This document shows, piece after piece, positions 18,501-26,386 of a stretch of DNA of 64,000 nt. Source of the DNA: UBA1275 sp002323515 (GTDB lineage Bacteria > Bacteroidota > Rhodothermia > Balneolales > Balneolaceae); the NCBI GenBank assembly GCA_964007875.1, contig CAXGAH010000004.1, positions 89,952 to 153,951 on the forward strand, given 5' to 3'. A program made the position numbers and the translations under genes. The stretch's first letter is position 1. Each line of letters opens with the position of its first letter. The notes beneath the pieces are model-generated. The model was not told the DNA's origin and did not search any database. It worked only from the letters and a program-made list of their open reading frames with translations.

Positions 18501-19236
18501 GGTAGCTGAGCGAATTATACACAAGTATGTGGCTCGTAGGCAACGACTCCCATTCCGTCGTGAGGGCTACACCCAAAAAGTAAAAATAGGTGGGCAGAGT
18601 GTCTACCTTCGCACTGGTGAGTACGAAAATGGACAACTAGGTGAAATTTTTATTGATATGCATCGCGAAGGAGCTGCCTTCCGCAGCCTATTAAACTGTT
18701 TTGCTATCTCTATTTCTTTGGGGCTCCAACACGGTGTGCCTCTCGAAGAATTTGTAGATGCCTTCGTATTCACAAAGTTTGAACCAAGCGGTATGGTTAA
18801 TGGGAATCCTCACGTGAAAATGTCTACCTCAGTTATTGATTATATTTTCCGGGAGTTGGCTGTAACCTATCTGGGACGCGAAGATCTGGCTCATGTACCT
18901 GTTGATGATATTCATATGCGAAACTTGAAAGCCATAGGATCAGATTCGAGCTACGATACTAACCAACTAAAAGCACCAGTTCAAACTATCTCACAGGCAC
19001 CAGCACCTGTAACCGAGCCTGTAGCTGCAATGGCTACAGTTAGCAGTCCCGCTCCTGAAGCCACTTTAACAAGTAGTGCTTCTGCTACAAAATCAGGATA
19101 CGAAAGTGACTACGAGAAGGCTAAGCAATTAGGCTACACAGGAGATGCTTGTGTAGAGTGTGGTAGCATGACAATGGTTCGTAACGGAACGTGTTTGAAA
19201 TGTATTACATGTGGATCAACTTCTGGGTGTAGCTAA
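15586..19236 (+). CDS. nrdJ: Vitamin B12-dependent (class II) ribonucleoside-diphosphate reductase
   Basis: The 1216-residue enzyme reduces ribonucleotides to deoxyribonucleotides using adenosylcobalamin to generate the thiyl radical. Hallmarks are HPQPHACFIQ (redox Cys), GSGTGSNFSSIRGEDE, the active-site loop NPCSEYMFLDNTACNLASLNL with catalytic Cys, and TVLAPTGTIGLVMDCDTTG. The C-terminal tail ends in a cysteine cluster (CVECGSM... CLKCITCGSTSGCS) used for zinc binding or re-reduction, preceded by an Ala/Pro/Thr-rich linker (about residues 1125-1165). The length is normal for long NrdJ. It lies in a B12 context: a riboswitch-controlled uptake locus directly upstream could supply its cofactor. 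A DnaA-box cluster lies 155 bp before the ATG and a strong terminator follows. Confidence 0.96.
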   Translation: MKFNRFYTKDTWETPFDALKFDSRTSEIKNPDGSKVFHMENVQVPSTWSQVATDIIAQKYFRKAGVPVVLKKVAEKGVPTWLQRSVADTLAMKDIPEEERFTHEVDSRQVFNRLAGCWTYWGWKYDYFDSEADAKVFYDELAYMLATQMAAPNSPQWFNTGLHWAYGINGPAQGHYYVDANTGKLTRSKDSYTHPQPHACFIQSVNDDLVNEGGIMDLWIREARLFKYGSGTGSNFSSIRGEDEPLSGGGRSSGLMSFLKIGDRAAGAIKSGGTTRRAAKMVTLDLDHPDIESYINWKVVEEQKVAALVAGSKTSQKHLKKIIGLCHTPVEIEGHIFNGEMSRNPLKNKALAQAIREAKKEQVPLNYIERVIQLAAQGFTDLEFDTYDTDWNSEAYNTVSGQNSNNSVRVPNSFMKAVVDDKDWHLHWRIEKERAEKEGRAPEPCKTLKATELWDQIAYAAWSCADPGTQYHDTINEWHTCPEDGEIRASNPCSEYMFLDNTACNLASLNLMKFFTDESCTTFDVESIRSASRFWTTVLEISVLMAQFPSKEIAELSYVFRTLGLGYANIGAALMVQGIPYDSPEGVATAGAITAIMHMKAYETSAELAGELGTFKGYERNKEHMLRVMKNHRRAAYNESAEAYEGLTVTPSGIDEAFCPDYLLTAARETADAAVQKGEKHGYRNAQVTVLAPTGTIGLVMDCDTTGVEPDFALVKFKKLAGGGYFKIINQSVPRALKTLGYTDKESKEIINFAKGYATLEGCPHINPESLAEKGFGVEQISAIEAALPSSFDIKFAFNHFTLGEDFCKDVLGLTDEYLNDFTFDMLRHLGFSREQIQDANDYVCGTMTVEGAPHLKDEHLAVFDCANKCGRTGTRYISAEGHIRMMAAAQPFLSGAISKTINLPNEATVEDMKKAYMMSWEMMLKANALYRDGSKLSQPLNSMADVLEEIEDEVQDTVDMATAEAQSKVVEVAERIIHKYVARRQRLPFRREGYTQKVKIGGQSVYLRTGEYENGQLGEIFIDMHREGAAFRSLLNCFAISISLGLQHGVPLEEFVDAFVFTKFEPSGMVNGNPHVKMSTSVIDYIFRELAVTYLGREDLAHVPVDDIHMRNLKAIGSDSSYDTNQLKAPVQTISQAPAPVTEPVAAMATVSSPAPEATLTSSASATKSGYESDYEKAKQLGYTGDACVECGSMTMVRNGTCLKCITCGSTSGCS

Positions 19237-19284
19237 ACACTGGATGATTCACTAGAAAGGTTTCTTTCATGGAGAAACAGGATA

Positions 19285-19320
19285 AACCCTGACTAGCTGA
19301 ATGCTAGTTGGGGTTTTTTT
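19285..19320 (+). terminator. Rho-independent terminator after nrdJ
   Basis: AACCCTGACTAGC pairs with GCTAGTTGGGGTT around a five-base loop TGAAT, with one weak spot in the stem. It is followed directly by a run of seven T at 19314-19320. It starts about 50 bases after the nrdJ stop. Confidence 0.9.
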
Positions 19321-19405
19321 ATGCACAATATTAATCCAGTACCGGAAAGTTTAATATTGGTGTAGTCCTAAGTGGCTTTCAACTTGCTATGTGATTAATG
19401 ACACC

Positions 19406-19544
19406 ATGTAACTTCAGTAAGCGAGTACTTCGTATCAAAAAGAAGCGAGCACGATTTTTTCATGAGTTTGGTCTCGAGGAAGTTGGATTCTCCATCAGTT
19501 TCGGAACCAAAAAAAACAACATAGTTAATCTTTTAACTAGCTAA
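19406..19544 (+). pseudogene. Possible small gene relic (YggL/DUF469-like?)
   Basis: From about 19412 to TAA 19542-19544 an open frame reads FSKRVLRIKKKRARFFHEFG then LEEVGFSISFGTKKNN. The basic start plus EFxxEEVGFSISF faintly recalls YggL-type ribosome-associated proteins. An ATG at 19406 would connect only by a one-base frameshift. The rest of the 410-bp gap between nrdJ and the symporter genes holds the terminator and nothing else I recognise. This assignment is weak. Confidence 0.25.
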
Positions 19545-19647
19545 AAATTATGCATATTCTATCTTCTGGGGTTAAAAATTTCGGGTTGATATGTTTCTGG
19601 AAATAGTGCATACTTCGAAAAAATGGGTTTAGTAACTAAATGGTTGT

Positions 19648-19917
19648 ATGAATAATCACAATTTAAAGGAATACTGGGCAATCAATATTCGATATGTCCT
19701 TATTCTAATTTCAATATGGTTCGTTGTGTCTTATGGATTTGGCATACTTTTGGCACCCACGTTAAATAACATTCAAATTGGGGGCTTCAAATTAGGATTT
19801 TGGTTTGCCCAACAAGGATCAATATACGTCTTTGTGATCCTCATTTTCGTGTATGTCTATCTCATGAATAAACTGGATATCCGTTTTGGGGTTCAGGAAG
19901 TGGAGAAGGGCCCATGA
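19648..19917 (+). CDS. Na+/solute symporter small subunit (DUF4212)
   Basis: The 89-residue membrane protein has two helices, at about residues 13-35 and 52-72. The opening EYWAINIRYVLILISIWFVV and the segment LGFWFAQQGSIYVFVILIFVY-VYLMNKLD are diagnostic of DUF4212, the small partner of VC_2705-type sodium:solute symporters. Its stop overlaps the ATG of the large subunit by four bases (ATGA), as is usual for this pair. Inner membrane location is inferred. Confidence 0.93.
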   Translation: MNNHNLKEYWAINIRYVLILISIWFVVSYGFGILLAPTLNNIQIGGFKLGFWFAQQGSIYVFVILIFVYVYLMNKLDIRFGVQEVEKGP

Positions 19918-21680
19918 GTGTTCAGATGTGGACGTACATTTTTGTTGGGATTACTTTTAGTCTATACATTGGAATAGCAATATGGTCTAAAGCCTCGAGT
20001 ACCTCGGAATTTTATGTAGCAAAAGGAACGGTAAATCCATTAATCAATGGGATGGCAACTGCTGCAGACTGGATGTCAGCGGCTAGTTTTTTATCGATGG
20101 CTGGCCTTATATCATTCATGGGGTATGATGGCGCTGTATATTTAATGGGTTGGACCGGAGGGTATGTGCTTTTAGCCTTAACCTTAGCACCCTACCTAAG
20201 AAAATTTGGTAAGTTTACGGTCCCCGACTTTATTGGAGACCGGTACTATTCACAAATAGCACGTACTGTGGCGGTTATTTGTGCCTTAATAGTTTCCTTC
20301 ACCTACGTAGCTGGACAGATGCGTGGAGTAGGATTAGTGTTTTCAAAATTTCTAGAAGTAGATATTTTTTGGGGAGTTATTATCGGAATGGCCATTGTAT
20401 TTCTATATGCTGTATTAGGTGGGATGAAAGGAATAACCTATACTCAGGTAGCTCAGTACTGTGTATTGATATTTGCTTTCATGGTGCCCGCTTTTTTTAT
20501 ATCGGCTCAGCTTACCGGTAATCCTATACCTCAATTAGGTTTTGGTTCAAAATTAGTGGATGGGTCGGATATGTATTTATTGGATAAACTTGACCAATTA
20601 CACACTGAATTGGGTTTTGCTGCATATACATCCGGAACAAAAAGTATGCAGGATATATTTTTCATAACCGTGGCATTAATGGTAGGCACCGCAGGGCTTC
20701 CACATGTTATTGTACGCTTTTTTACTGTCCCAAAGGTTAAAGATGCAAGGATTTCAGTGGGGTATGCGCTAATTTTTATTGCCATCTTGTATACCACTGC
20801 ACCTGCTATAGCAGTTTTTTCGAGAACCAATCTTATTACAACAGTCAACCAGCAACCCTATGATCAGATACCGGAATGGTTCATAACATGGGAAGAAACG
20901 GCTCTTCTCAATTGGGTAGATAAAAATGGAGACGGTCGAATTACTTATGCTCCGGGTCAAGCCATAGTGGGTAGTCCAGAAATAAATCGCACTAATGGCG
21001 AAATAGTTAGGGGAGAGTATGGGGAAGTCACCCTTCTTAATCCTTTAACCTCAACAGAAAATGAGCTTTATGTTGATAGAGATATCATGGTATTGGCCAA
21101 TCCAGAAATTGCTGGCTTACCTAATTGGGTGGCGGCACTTGTTGCCGCAGGTGGCTTGGCTGCTGCTCTCTCGACTGCGGCTGGATTACTGTTGGTCATT
21201 TCTACTTCCGTCTCTCATGACTTAATTAAAAAACAATTTAACCCTGACATATCCGACAAAAAAGAACTACTCTATGCCCGGATTGCGGCTGGTTTTGCAG
21301 TGTTAGTGGCAGGGTATTTTGGGATTAATCCACCAGGCTTTGTAGCAGAGGTTGTTGCCATAGCCTTTGGACTAGCTGCAGCCTCATTTTTTCCTGCTAT
21401 AATTCTTGGGATTTTCTATAAAAAAATGAACAGGGAGGGAGCTATTGCTGGTATGATTGTAGGGCTCCTGTTCACTTTTGCTTATATTGGATTCTTTAAG
21501 CTCCTTTATCCTGAATACAACACACCAGAGTATTGGTGGTTTGGTATTTCACCTGAAGGCATTGGAACTTTTGGAATGCTCATTAACCTAGTTGTATCAC
21601 TGGCTGTCGGGATCATTTTTCCAGATCCCCCTGAAGAAGTTCAGGAGATGGTAGAATCCATTCGATACCCTCGCGCATAA
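19914..21680 (+). CDS. Na+/solute symporter large subunit (SSS family, VC_2705/ActP-like)
   Basis: The 588-residue transporter of the sodium:solute symporter family is likely to take up acetate or another short carboxylate. Signature segments are FYVAKGTVNPLINGMATAAD followed by WMSAASFLSMAGLI, GGYVLLALTLAPYLRKFGKF-TVPDF, and the SSS helix AALVAAGGLAAALSTAAGLLL. Between residues about 305 and 400 there is a large extracytoplasmic loop containing DKNGDGRITY, a textbook EF-hand-like Ca2+ loop; related symporters of this subfamily carry similar loops. Translation is coupled to the DUF4212 gene upstream. The actual substrate cannot be told from the sequence. Confidence 0.9.
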   Translation: MSVQMWTYIFVGITFSLYIGIAIWSKASSTSEFYVAKGTVNPLINGMATAADWMSAASFLSMAGLISFMGYDGAVYLMGWTGGYVLLALTLAPYLRKFGKFTVPDFIGDRYYSQIARTVAVICALIVSFTYVAGQMRGVGLVFSKFLEVDIFWGVIIGMAIVFLYAVLGGMKGITYTQVAQYCVLIFAFMVPAFFISAQLTGNPIPQLGFGSKLVDGSDMYLLDKLDQLHTELGFAAYTSGTKSMQDIFFITVALMVGTAGLPHVIVRFFTVPKVKDARISVGYALIFIAILYTTAPAIAVFSRTNLITTVNQQPYDQIPEWFITWEETALLNWVDKNGDGRITYAPGQAIVGSPEINRTNGEIVRGEYGEVTLLNPLTSTENELYVDRDIMVLANPEIAGLPNWVAALVAAGGLAAALSTAAGLLLVISTSVSHDLIKKQFNPDISDKKELLYARIAAGFAVLVAGYFGINPPGFVAEVVAIAFGLAAASFFPAIILGIFYKKMNREGAIAGMIVGLLFTFAYIGFFKLLYPEYNTPEYWWFGISPEGIGTFGMLINLVVSLAVGIIFPDPPEEVQEMVESIRYPRA

Positions 21681-21708
21681 CCGGCCATGGTGTCAATGTG
21701 TAACTCGA

Positions 21709-22080
21709 TTAGTTGGTTGATTCTGCAACTCCAAACTTATCCCTAATCACTTCTTTGAACGTGTGCTTAGGTAATGCTCCCATAGCCATTTGAGGTTGAT
21801 CATCAGTAGGTACAAAAAGGATGGAAGGAATACTTCTTATACCGAATACAGCGGCTAATTCTTGCTCAGCTTCGGTGTCAATTTTGTATATATCGACCTC
21901 ATCCGCATATTCGTTGGATAATTCTTCCATTATTGGCGCAACCATTTTACAAGGACCACACCAATCGGCATAGAAATCGATGATACACGGTTTATCACCT
22001 TTAAACGTCCATTCTGAATTGTTTTTATAATCAAAAACTTTGTCTAAAAAGCTTTGCTTGGTTAAATGAGTTGTTGCCAT
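21709..22080 (-). CDS. trxA: Thioredoxin
   Basis: The 123-residue thioredoxin-fold protein carries the redox motif WCGPC at residues 40-44, preceded by IIDFYAD and followed by KMVAPIMEEL. The cis-proline loop is in GIRSIPSILF. It reduces protein disulfides in the cytoplasm and could re-reduce NrdJ, whose gene lies nearby on the other strand. No signal peptide is seen. It lies downstream of the S41 protease gene, with 154 bp between them that contain a 14-bp stem. Confidence 0.93.
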   Translation of the reverse strand: MATTHLTKQSFLDKVFDYKNNSEWTFKGDKPCIIDFYADWCGPCKMVAPIMEELSNEYADEVDIYKIDTEAEQELAAVFGIRSIPSILFVPTDDQPQMAMGALPKHTFKEVIRDKFGVAESTN

Positions 22081-22150
22081 GAGCGTAAATGTTAATTTTA
22101 AATGTAAAGAGTATGGTCAATATTACCCTGCTTTTATTTTGAACTAAATA

Positions 22151-22185
22151 ATGGGCAACTTGAGTAGCACTCAAGGATTGTCCAT
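22151..22185. other. Intergenic inverted repeat between ctpA and trxA
   Basis: ATGGGCAACTTGAG and CTCAAGGATTGTCCAT can form a 14-bp stem with a two-base bulge and a five-base loop. On the minus strand, the direction of transcription here, the T-run lies before rather than after the stem. It is therefore not a standard terminator for ctpA and may be a structured leader or a processing site. Confidence 0.4.
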
Positions 22186-22234
22186 AAAAAAAATATAGAA
22201 GTGCCCTTTCAGCAGTCAATACAGCAATCATTGA

Positions 22235-24127
22235 TTACATCTTAGACGCTTTATCTAGAGGCAGAGTTCCAGCTGCTAACTTTCCTAAGCGGTCAACTGC
22301 ATCCCATAAGGTTTTAGCTTCATCCAAGGTGGAATCAAATACATCATTAATAATAGGGTAGAAGTAGGGTAATCCCCAGACCTGCCTAGCTAACTCAGCT
22401 TTCATACGTCCCTCAGCCATCCATGCAACCTCGTCGAAATAACCGGGATAGATAAAGAGGGAGTCATTTTTGAATTCAGGCTCGCTCAAGTTCTTTTTTT
22501 CAACCATACCCTTCTCTTCGAGTAGACCTTTGAAGGCTGTTAATTCCTCTTCTGACCAGCTAAAATCGGTTCGATAAGCTTCAAAATTATTCACCCATTC
22601 ACTGCGGAATTCTTCGCCTTTAGTGTCGAGATAGTTACGAACAAATTCAAATGAAGCACGTTTTCTAAGGGCAAAATTAATCATATAGGCTGATCGTGTG
22701 GTATCTGCCTCTATGATATAATCGGGTACAATTCCCCCTCCACCATATACAGTTCTACCTGCAGTAGTTCGGTACTTTAGTGAATCCGGAATATGATCAA
22801 CAAACTCTATGGCATCGTTTTTCGCACTATCATCCCTACGATAAATTTCATAGGCATATTCTTCTCCACCACCTTCGGTAAATGGCTTCTGAATAAGTCG
22901 GCCTGAAGGAGTTAAGTACCTTGAAATAGTAACTCTTACCATGCTGGTATCTACCAATTGGTATTGTTGTTGGACTAAACCCTTACCAAAGGATCTACGG
23001 CCTACTACCAACCCCCGATCATGATCTTGAATGGCACCGGAAACTATCTCACTTGCAGAGGCGGAGCCTTCATCTACCAAAACAATGACTGGGTTGTTTA
23101 CGAATACCCCATTTTTTCTGGAAGAATAGGACTGATTAAAGCGTGAATGTCTGCTAACTGTTGAGAGTAGAGGTATTTGTGTAGGAAAAAATTCTTCAGC
23201 AATGGCAATAGCCTGGCCAAGGTATCCACCAGGATTACCACGTAAATCTAACACAAGTCGCTGCATACCCTCACCTTTCAGGTCTTCCATGGCTTGCATG
23301 AATTCATCATGCGTAGTAGCAGCAAACCGGTTGATTTTGATATAGCCAGTCACATCATCCAGTAAATAGGATGCATCTACAGTGTAAATGGGTATGTCGT
23401 CTCGAGTAATGGTAAAATACTGAATTCCTTCAACGCCTGGGCGTATAATGCCCACCTTCACTTTGGTTCCTTTTTCTCCACGTAAAGCTTTCTGAACCAT
23501 GTCATTGTCAAAGCCAACGGCTGAGCTATCTTCAATTTCAATAATGCGATCACCTGAAATGATACCAAGCTGGTCACTTGGCCCCCCAGCTATGGCAGAT
23601 ACGACGGTAATGGTATCCTGGATAATGTTAAATTGAACTCCTATTCCTTGGAATTTGCCTGCAAAATTTTCTTGATCTACCGCGCTAATTTCTGGCTCAA
23701 TGTATACCGAGTGCGGATCTAATGTAGCAAACATGCCTCGCAAGGCTTCTTCTGTGAGTTTGTACATATCCACTGAATCCACTTTATTTGCAATGTAGAG
23801 GTAAGCCTGCTCAAAAGTTTCGTACGAACTACGAAGTGAATTTATAGATGTGAACACCTGTGCAGTGTCAATAGGCGTACCTGTAATAGTTAAAGATGAA
23901 TCATTGAGCTCACTCACCATGTACCGAATACTACTGCTCATCATTTCATTCAAGTCTGGCTCGCCAAAATAGTTTTGGAGTATCCGTTGTTGAGCCTCTA
24001 CATATTTTCTAAGGTTTTTAGTGTGATCATCCTTGTGTTGAATAACGGGATCAATGCCATTGAGGCTTAAGAAAACAAGAAGGAGGGTGATGAATATATT
24101 AGGCACAATAATTCGTTTTAAGATCAT
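22235..24127 (-). CDS. S41 family C-terminal processing peptidase
   Basis: The 630-residue periplasmic serine protease has an N-terminal membrane anchor or signal segment (residues 5-24, IIVPNIFITLLLVFLSLNGI) and a helical region. A PDZ domain follows at about residues 155-245 (FQGIGVQFNIIQDTITVVSA ... GDRIIEIEDSSAVG), then the peptidase S41 core. The catalytic Ser is in DEGSASASEIVSGAIQDH and the general-base Lys in RRSFGKGLVQQQYQL. Such CtpA/Prc proteases trim or degrade envelope proteins. A long C-terminal helical region (residues about 480-630) extends beyond the core, as seen in larger Prc types. It lies 118 bp downstream of hslU. Confidence 0.92.
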   Translation of the reverse strand: MILKRIIVPNIFITLLLVFLSLNGIDPVIQHKDDHTKNLRKYVEAQQRILQNYFGEPDLNEMMSSSIRYMVSELNDSSLTITGTPIDTAQVFTSINSLRSSYETFEQAYLYIANKVDSVDMYKLTEEALRGMFATLDPHSVYIEPEISAVDQENFAGKFQGIGVQFNIIQDTITVVSAIAGGPSDQLGIISGDRIIEIEDSSAVGFDNDMVQKALRGEKGTKVKVGIIRPGVEGIQYFTITRDDIPIYTVDASYLLDDVTGYIKINRFAATTHDEFMQAMEDLKGEGMQRLVLDLRGNPGGYLGQAIAIAEEFFPTQIPLLSTVSRHSRFNQSYSSRKNGVFVNNPVIVLVDEGSASASEIVSGAIQDHDRGLVVGRRSFGKGLVQQQYQLVDTSMVRVTISRYLTPSGRLIQKPFTEGGGEEYAYEIYRRDDSAKNDAIEFVDHIPDSLKYRTTAGRTVYGGGGIVPDYIIEADTTRSAYMINFALRKRASFEFVRNYLDTKGEEFRSEWVNNFEAYRTDFSWSEEELTAFKGLLEEKGMVEKKNLSEPEFKNDSLFIYPGYFDEVAWMAEGRMKAELARQVWGLPYFYPIINDVFDSTLDEAKTLWDAVDRLGKLAAGTLPLDKASKM

Positions 24128-24245
24128 ATTGGGTTACACTGATCAACAGTTCTATGGATGAATATTTTTTGAATAAATAAGTACTTCCAAGTGAATAAGA
24201 ACAATGATAATAAACTGTATTTAAATACAAAAAAAAGAACTTCTT

Positions 24246-25673
24246 TTAAAGTATATACTGACTTAAGTCTTTGTCTTTAACCAAGCTTTCGAGTTGTTGG
24301 TTCACATAGTCTTTATCGATAGTAATGTTTCCTTCTTTAATATCATCTGGAACGGCAAATAATAATTCATCAAAAAGTGACGACATAATTGTGTGAAGTC
24401 GTCTGGCTCCGATATTTTCAACTTGCTCATTGACTTCTGCTGCAATCCGGGCTAACTCTTTTACTGCCTCATCGGTGAACGATATATGAACCCCTTCTGA
24501 TGCAAGCATAGCCTCATATTGCTTAGTCAAGGCATTTTTTGGCTGACTTAATATATTGTAAAAATCTCCCTCACTCAGCGAGTTTAATTCAACACGAATT
24601 GGAAATCGACCTTGAAGTTCAGGAATTAGGTCAGATGGTTTGGCTACATGAAAAGCGCCCGACCCAATGAATAAAATGTGATCTGTTTTTACCAAGCCAT
24701 ACTTGGTATTCACCGTACTACCCTCAACAATTGGAAGTAAATCTCGTTGCACCCCTTGCCTGCTTACATCTGGGCCACCTTTGCTACCTGCACTGGATAC
24801 GGCAATTTTGTCAATTTCGTCTATGAATATAATGCCCTGTTTTTGAACTCGTTCCAACGCTTCTTGAATGGCATCATCATGATTGATTAGCTTTTCGGCT
24901 TCTTCATCGACTAGAATGTCACGGGCTTCGGCTACGGTCATTTTTCGTTTAGTGGTTTTGCCCTTTCCACTTAGATTTCCAAGCATTTCCTGTAAATTTA
25001 TGCCCATTTCTTCCATGCCGCCAGGGCCAAATACCTGCATAGTAGGCGAAGTAGATTTTTTAACCTCTACTTCGATACTTCGATCGTCTAACTCCCCATT
25101 GTTCAATTTTTCACGAAACCGTTCTCGGGTTCGTTGATTTAATTCTTCATCGGAGCTAGCAGGGGTGCCTTGTTGAGTTAACGAACTTGCTTCTACCTCG
25201 GTATTAGCGCGTTTAGTAGCGTTGCCAAAGCCAAGGCCTTTGGAATTTAGAGGTGGGATAAGTATATCTAGAATTTGTTCTTGCGCTTGTTCAGCTGCTT
25301 TTCCTTTTACGCGTTCTTGCATCTCGGTTTTAACCATCGTAATTCCGAATTCAGTTAAATCTCGAACCATGGATTCTACGTCGCGGCCAACGTAGCCTAC
25401 TTCAGTGAATTTAGAGGCTTCTACTTTTATAAATGGTGCCATGGCAAGCTTAGCTAAACGCCGTGCAATTTCCGTTTTTCCAACTCCAGTTGGACCAATC
25501 ATAAGTATGTTATTAGGAACAATTTCTTCGCGAATCTCAGGATCTGCGTTCATTCTACGCCATCTATTTCGAAGGGCTATGGCAACGGATCTTTTTGCCT
25601 CTTTTTGCCCGATGATGTACTCATCCAACTCGGCTACAATTTGTTGAGGTGTTAAGTGCATGGCCTTTTTCAT
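24246..25673 (-). CDS. hslU: ATP-dependent protease ATPase subunit HslU
   Basis: The 475-residue AAA+ unfoldase feeds substrates to the HslV peptidase. N-terminal LTPQQIVAELDEYIIGQKEA is the standard HslU start. Walker A is GPTGVGKTE (about residues 55-63), the pore loop region reads KVEASKFTEVGYVGRDVESM, and Walker B is GIIFIDEIDKIA. The intermediate I domain spans about residues 105-240. The C-terminal tail ends SQYIL; HslU tails insert into HslV pockets. It starts 2 bp after the hslV stop, so the two are translated from one message. Confidence 0.97.
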   Translation of the reverse strand: MKKAMHLTPQQIVAELDEYIIGQKEAKRSVAIALRNRWRRMNADPEIREEIVPNNILMIGPTGVGKTEIARRLAKLAMAPFIKVEASKFTEVGYVGRDVESMVRDLTEFGITMVKTEMQERVKGKAAEQAQEQILDILIPPLNSKGLGFGNATKRANTEVEASSLTQQGTPASSDEELNQRTRERFREKLNNGELDDRSIEVEVKKSTSPTMQVFGPGGMEEMGINLQEMLGNLSGKGKTTKRKMTVAEARDILVDEEAEKLINHDDAIQEALERVQKQGIIFIDEIDKIAVSSAGSKGGPDVSRQGVQRDLLPIVEGSTVNTKYGLVKTDHILFIGSGAFHVAKPSDLIPELQGRFPIRVELNSLSEGDFYNILSQPKNALTKQYEAMLASEGVHISFTDEAVKELARIAAEVNEQVENIGARRLHTIMSSLFDELLFAVPDDIKEGNITIDKDYVNQQLESLVKDKDLSQYIL

Positions 25674-25675
25674 TG

Positions 25676-26218
25676 TTAAAGCTCTAAAATGGTACGATTA
25701 TGATTGGTGTATATATCGATGTCGGCTGCTATTCGAAGTGACTCTTCGACCATATCTTGAGCGCTAAGATCAGGAGCATGTTTAACCATTGCTCGTGCCG
25801 CAGATAGGGCATAACTGCCTCCACTTCCAATGCACACAATATTGTCATCAGGTTCAATGACGTCTCCTTGACCGGAAATGATGAGGGCATGATCATTGTC
25901 CATGACAACTAAGAGTGCCTCAAGTTTCTGTAGATATTTATCTTTACGCCAGTCTTTGGCTAGTTCAACGGCTGCTCGTTGCATATTCTCGTTGTATGCA
26001 CTTAGCTTTTCCTCGTAGCGTTCGAATAGGGTAAAGGCGTCAGCAGTAGAGCCTGCAAAACCAGCTAAAATAGTCCCCTGACCTATTTTGCGTACTTTTT
26101 TCACCGTTGATTTCATAACGGTTTTATCCAAGGTGGCCTGCCCATCACTACCAATAGCCGCTTTTCCATTGTGAATAATTCCTACTACGGTAGTAGCGTG
26201 AAGTTGAAATGTTGACAT
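25676..26218 (-). CDS. hslV: ATP-dependent protease proteolytic subunit HslV
   Basis: The 180-residue proteasome-beta-like peptidase forms the HslUV complex with HslU. The family core HATTVVGIIHNGKAAIGSDG and GSGGSYALSAARAM are clear. The catalytic N-terminal Thr is preceded by eight residues (MSTFQLHA), so a short propeptide must be removed to expose it, unlike E. coli HslV where only Met is cleaved. The gene is directly followed by hslU. HslUV degrades misfolded proteins under heat stress. Confidence 0.96.
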   Translation of the reverse strand: MSTFQLHATTVVGIIHNGKAAIGSDGQATLDKTVMKSTVKKVRKIGQGTILAGFAGSTADAFTLFERYEEKLSAYNENMQRAAVELAKDWRKDKYLQKLEALLVVMDNDHALIISGQGDVIEPDDNIVCIGSGGSYALSAARAMVKHAPDLSAQDMVEESLRIAADIDIYTNHNRTILEL

Positions 26219-26386
26219 AATAAATATTTAATAAAAAATCGTTCTTAGGAGCTTTTTGAGGTTATTTATCGCAAGTAAAATTGGGGAACATCAAAGATGT
26301 ATAAAACTATAAAATTTCATGAATATCTGGTTCGAGTGTACCATTCCAAAAAAGTTTAGATACACATTGATTCAAAGGTCATACTA

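Noticed and set aside
22151..22185. Intergenic stem as a terminator of ctpA or the symporter gene
   Set aside because: The T-run is on the wrong side of the stem for minus-strand transcription and the stem lies inside the trxA leader.
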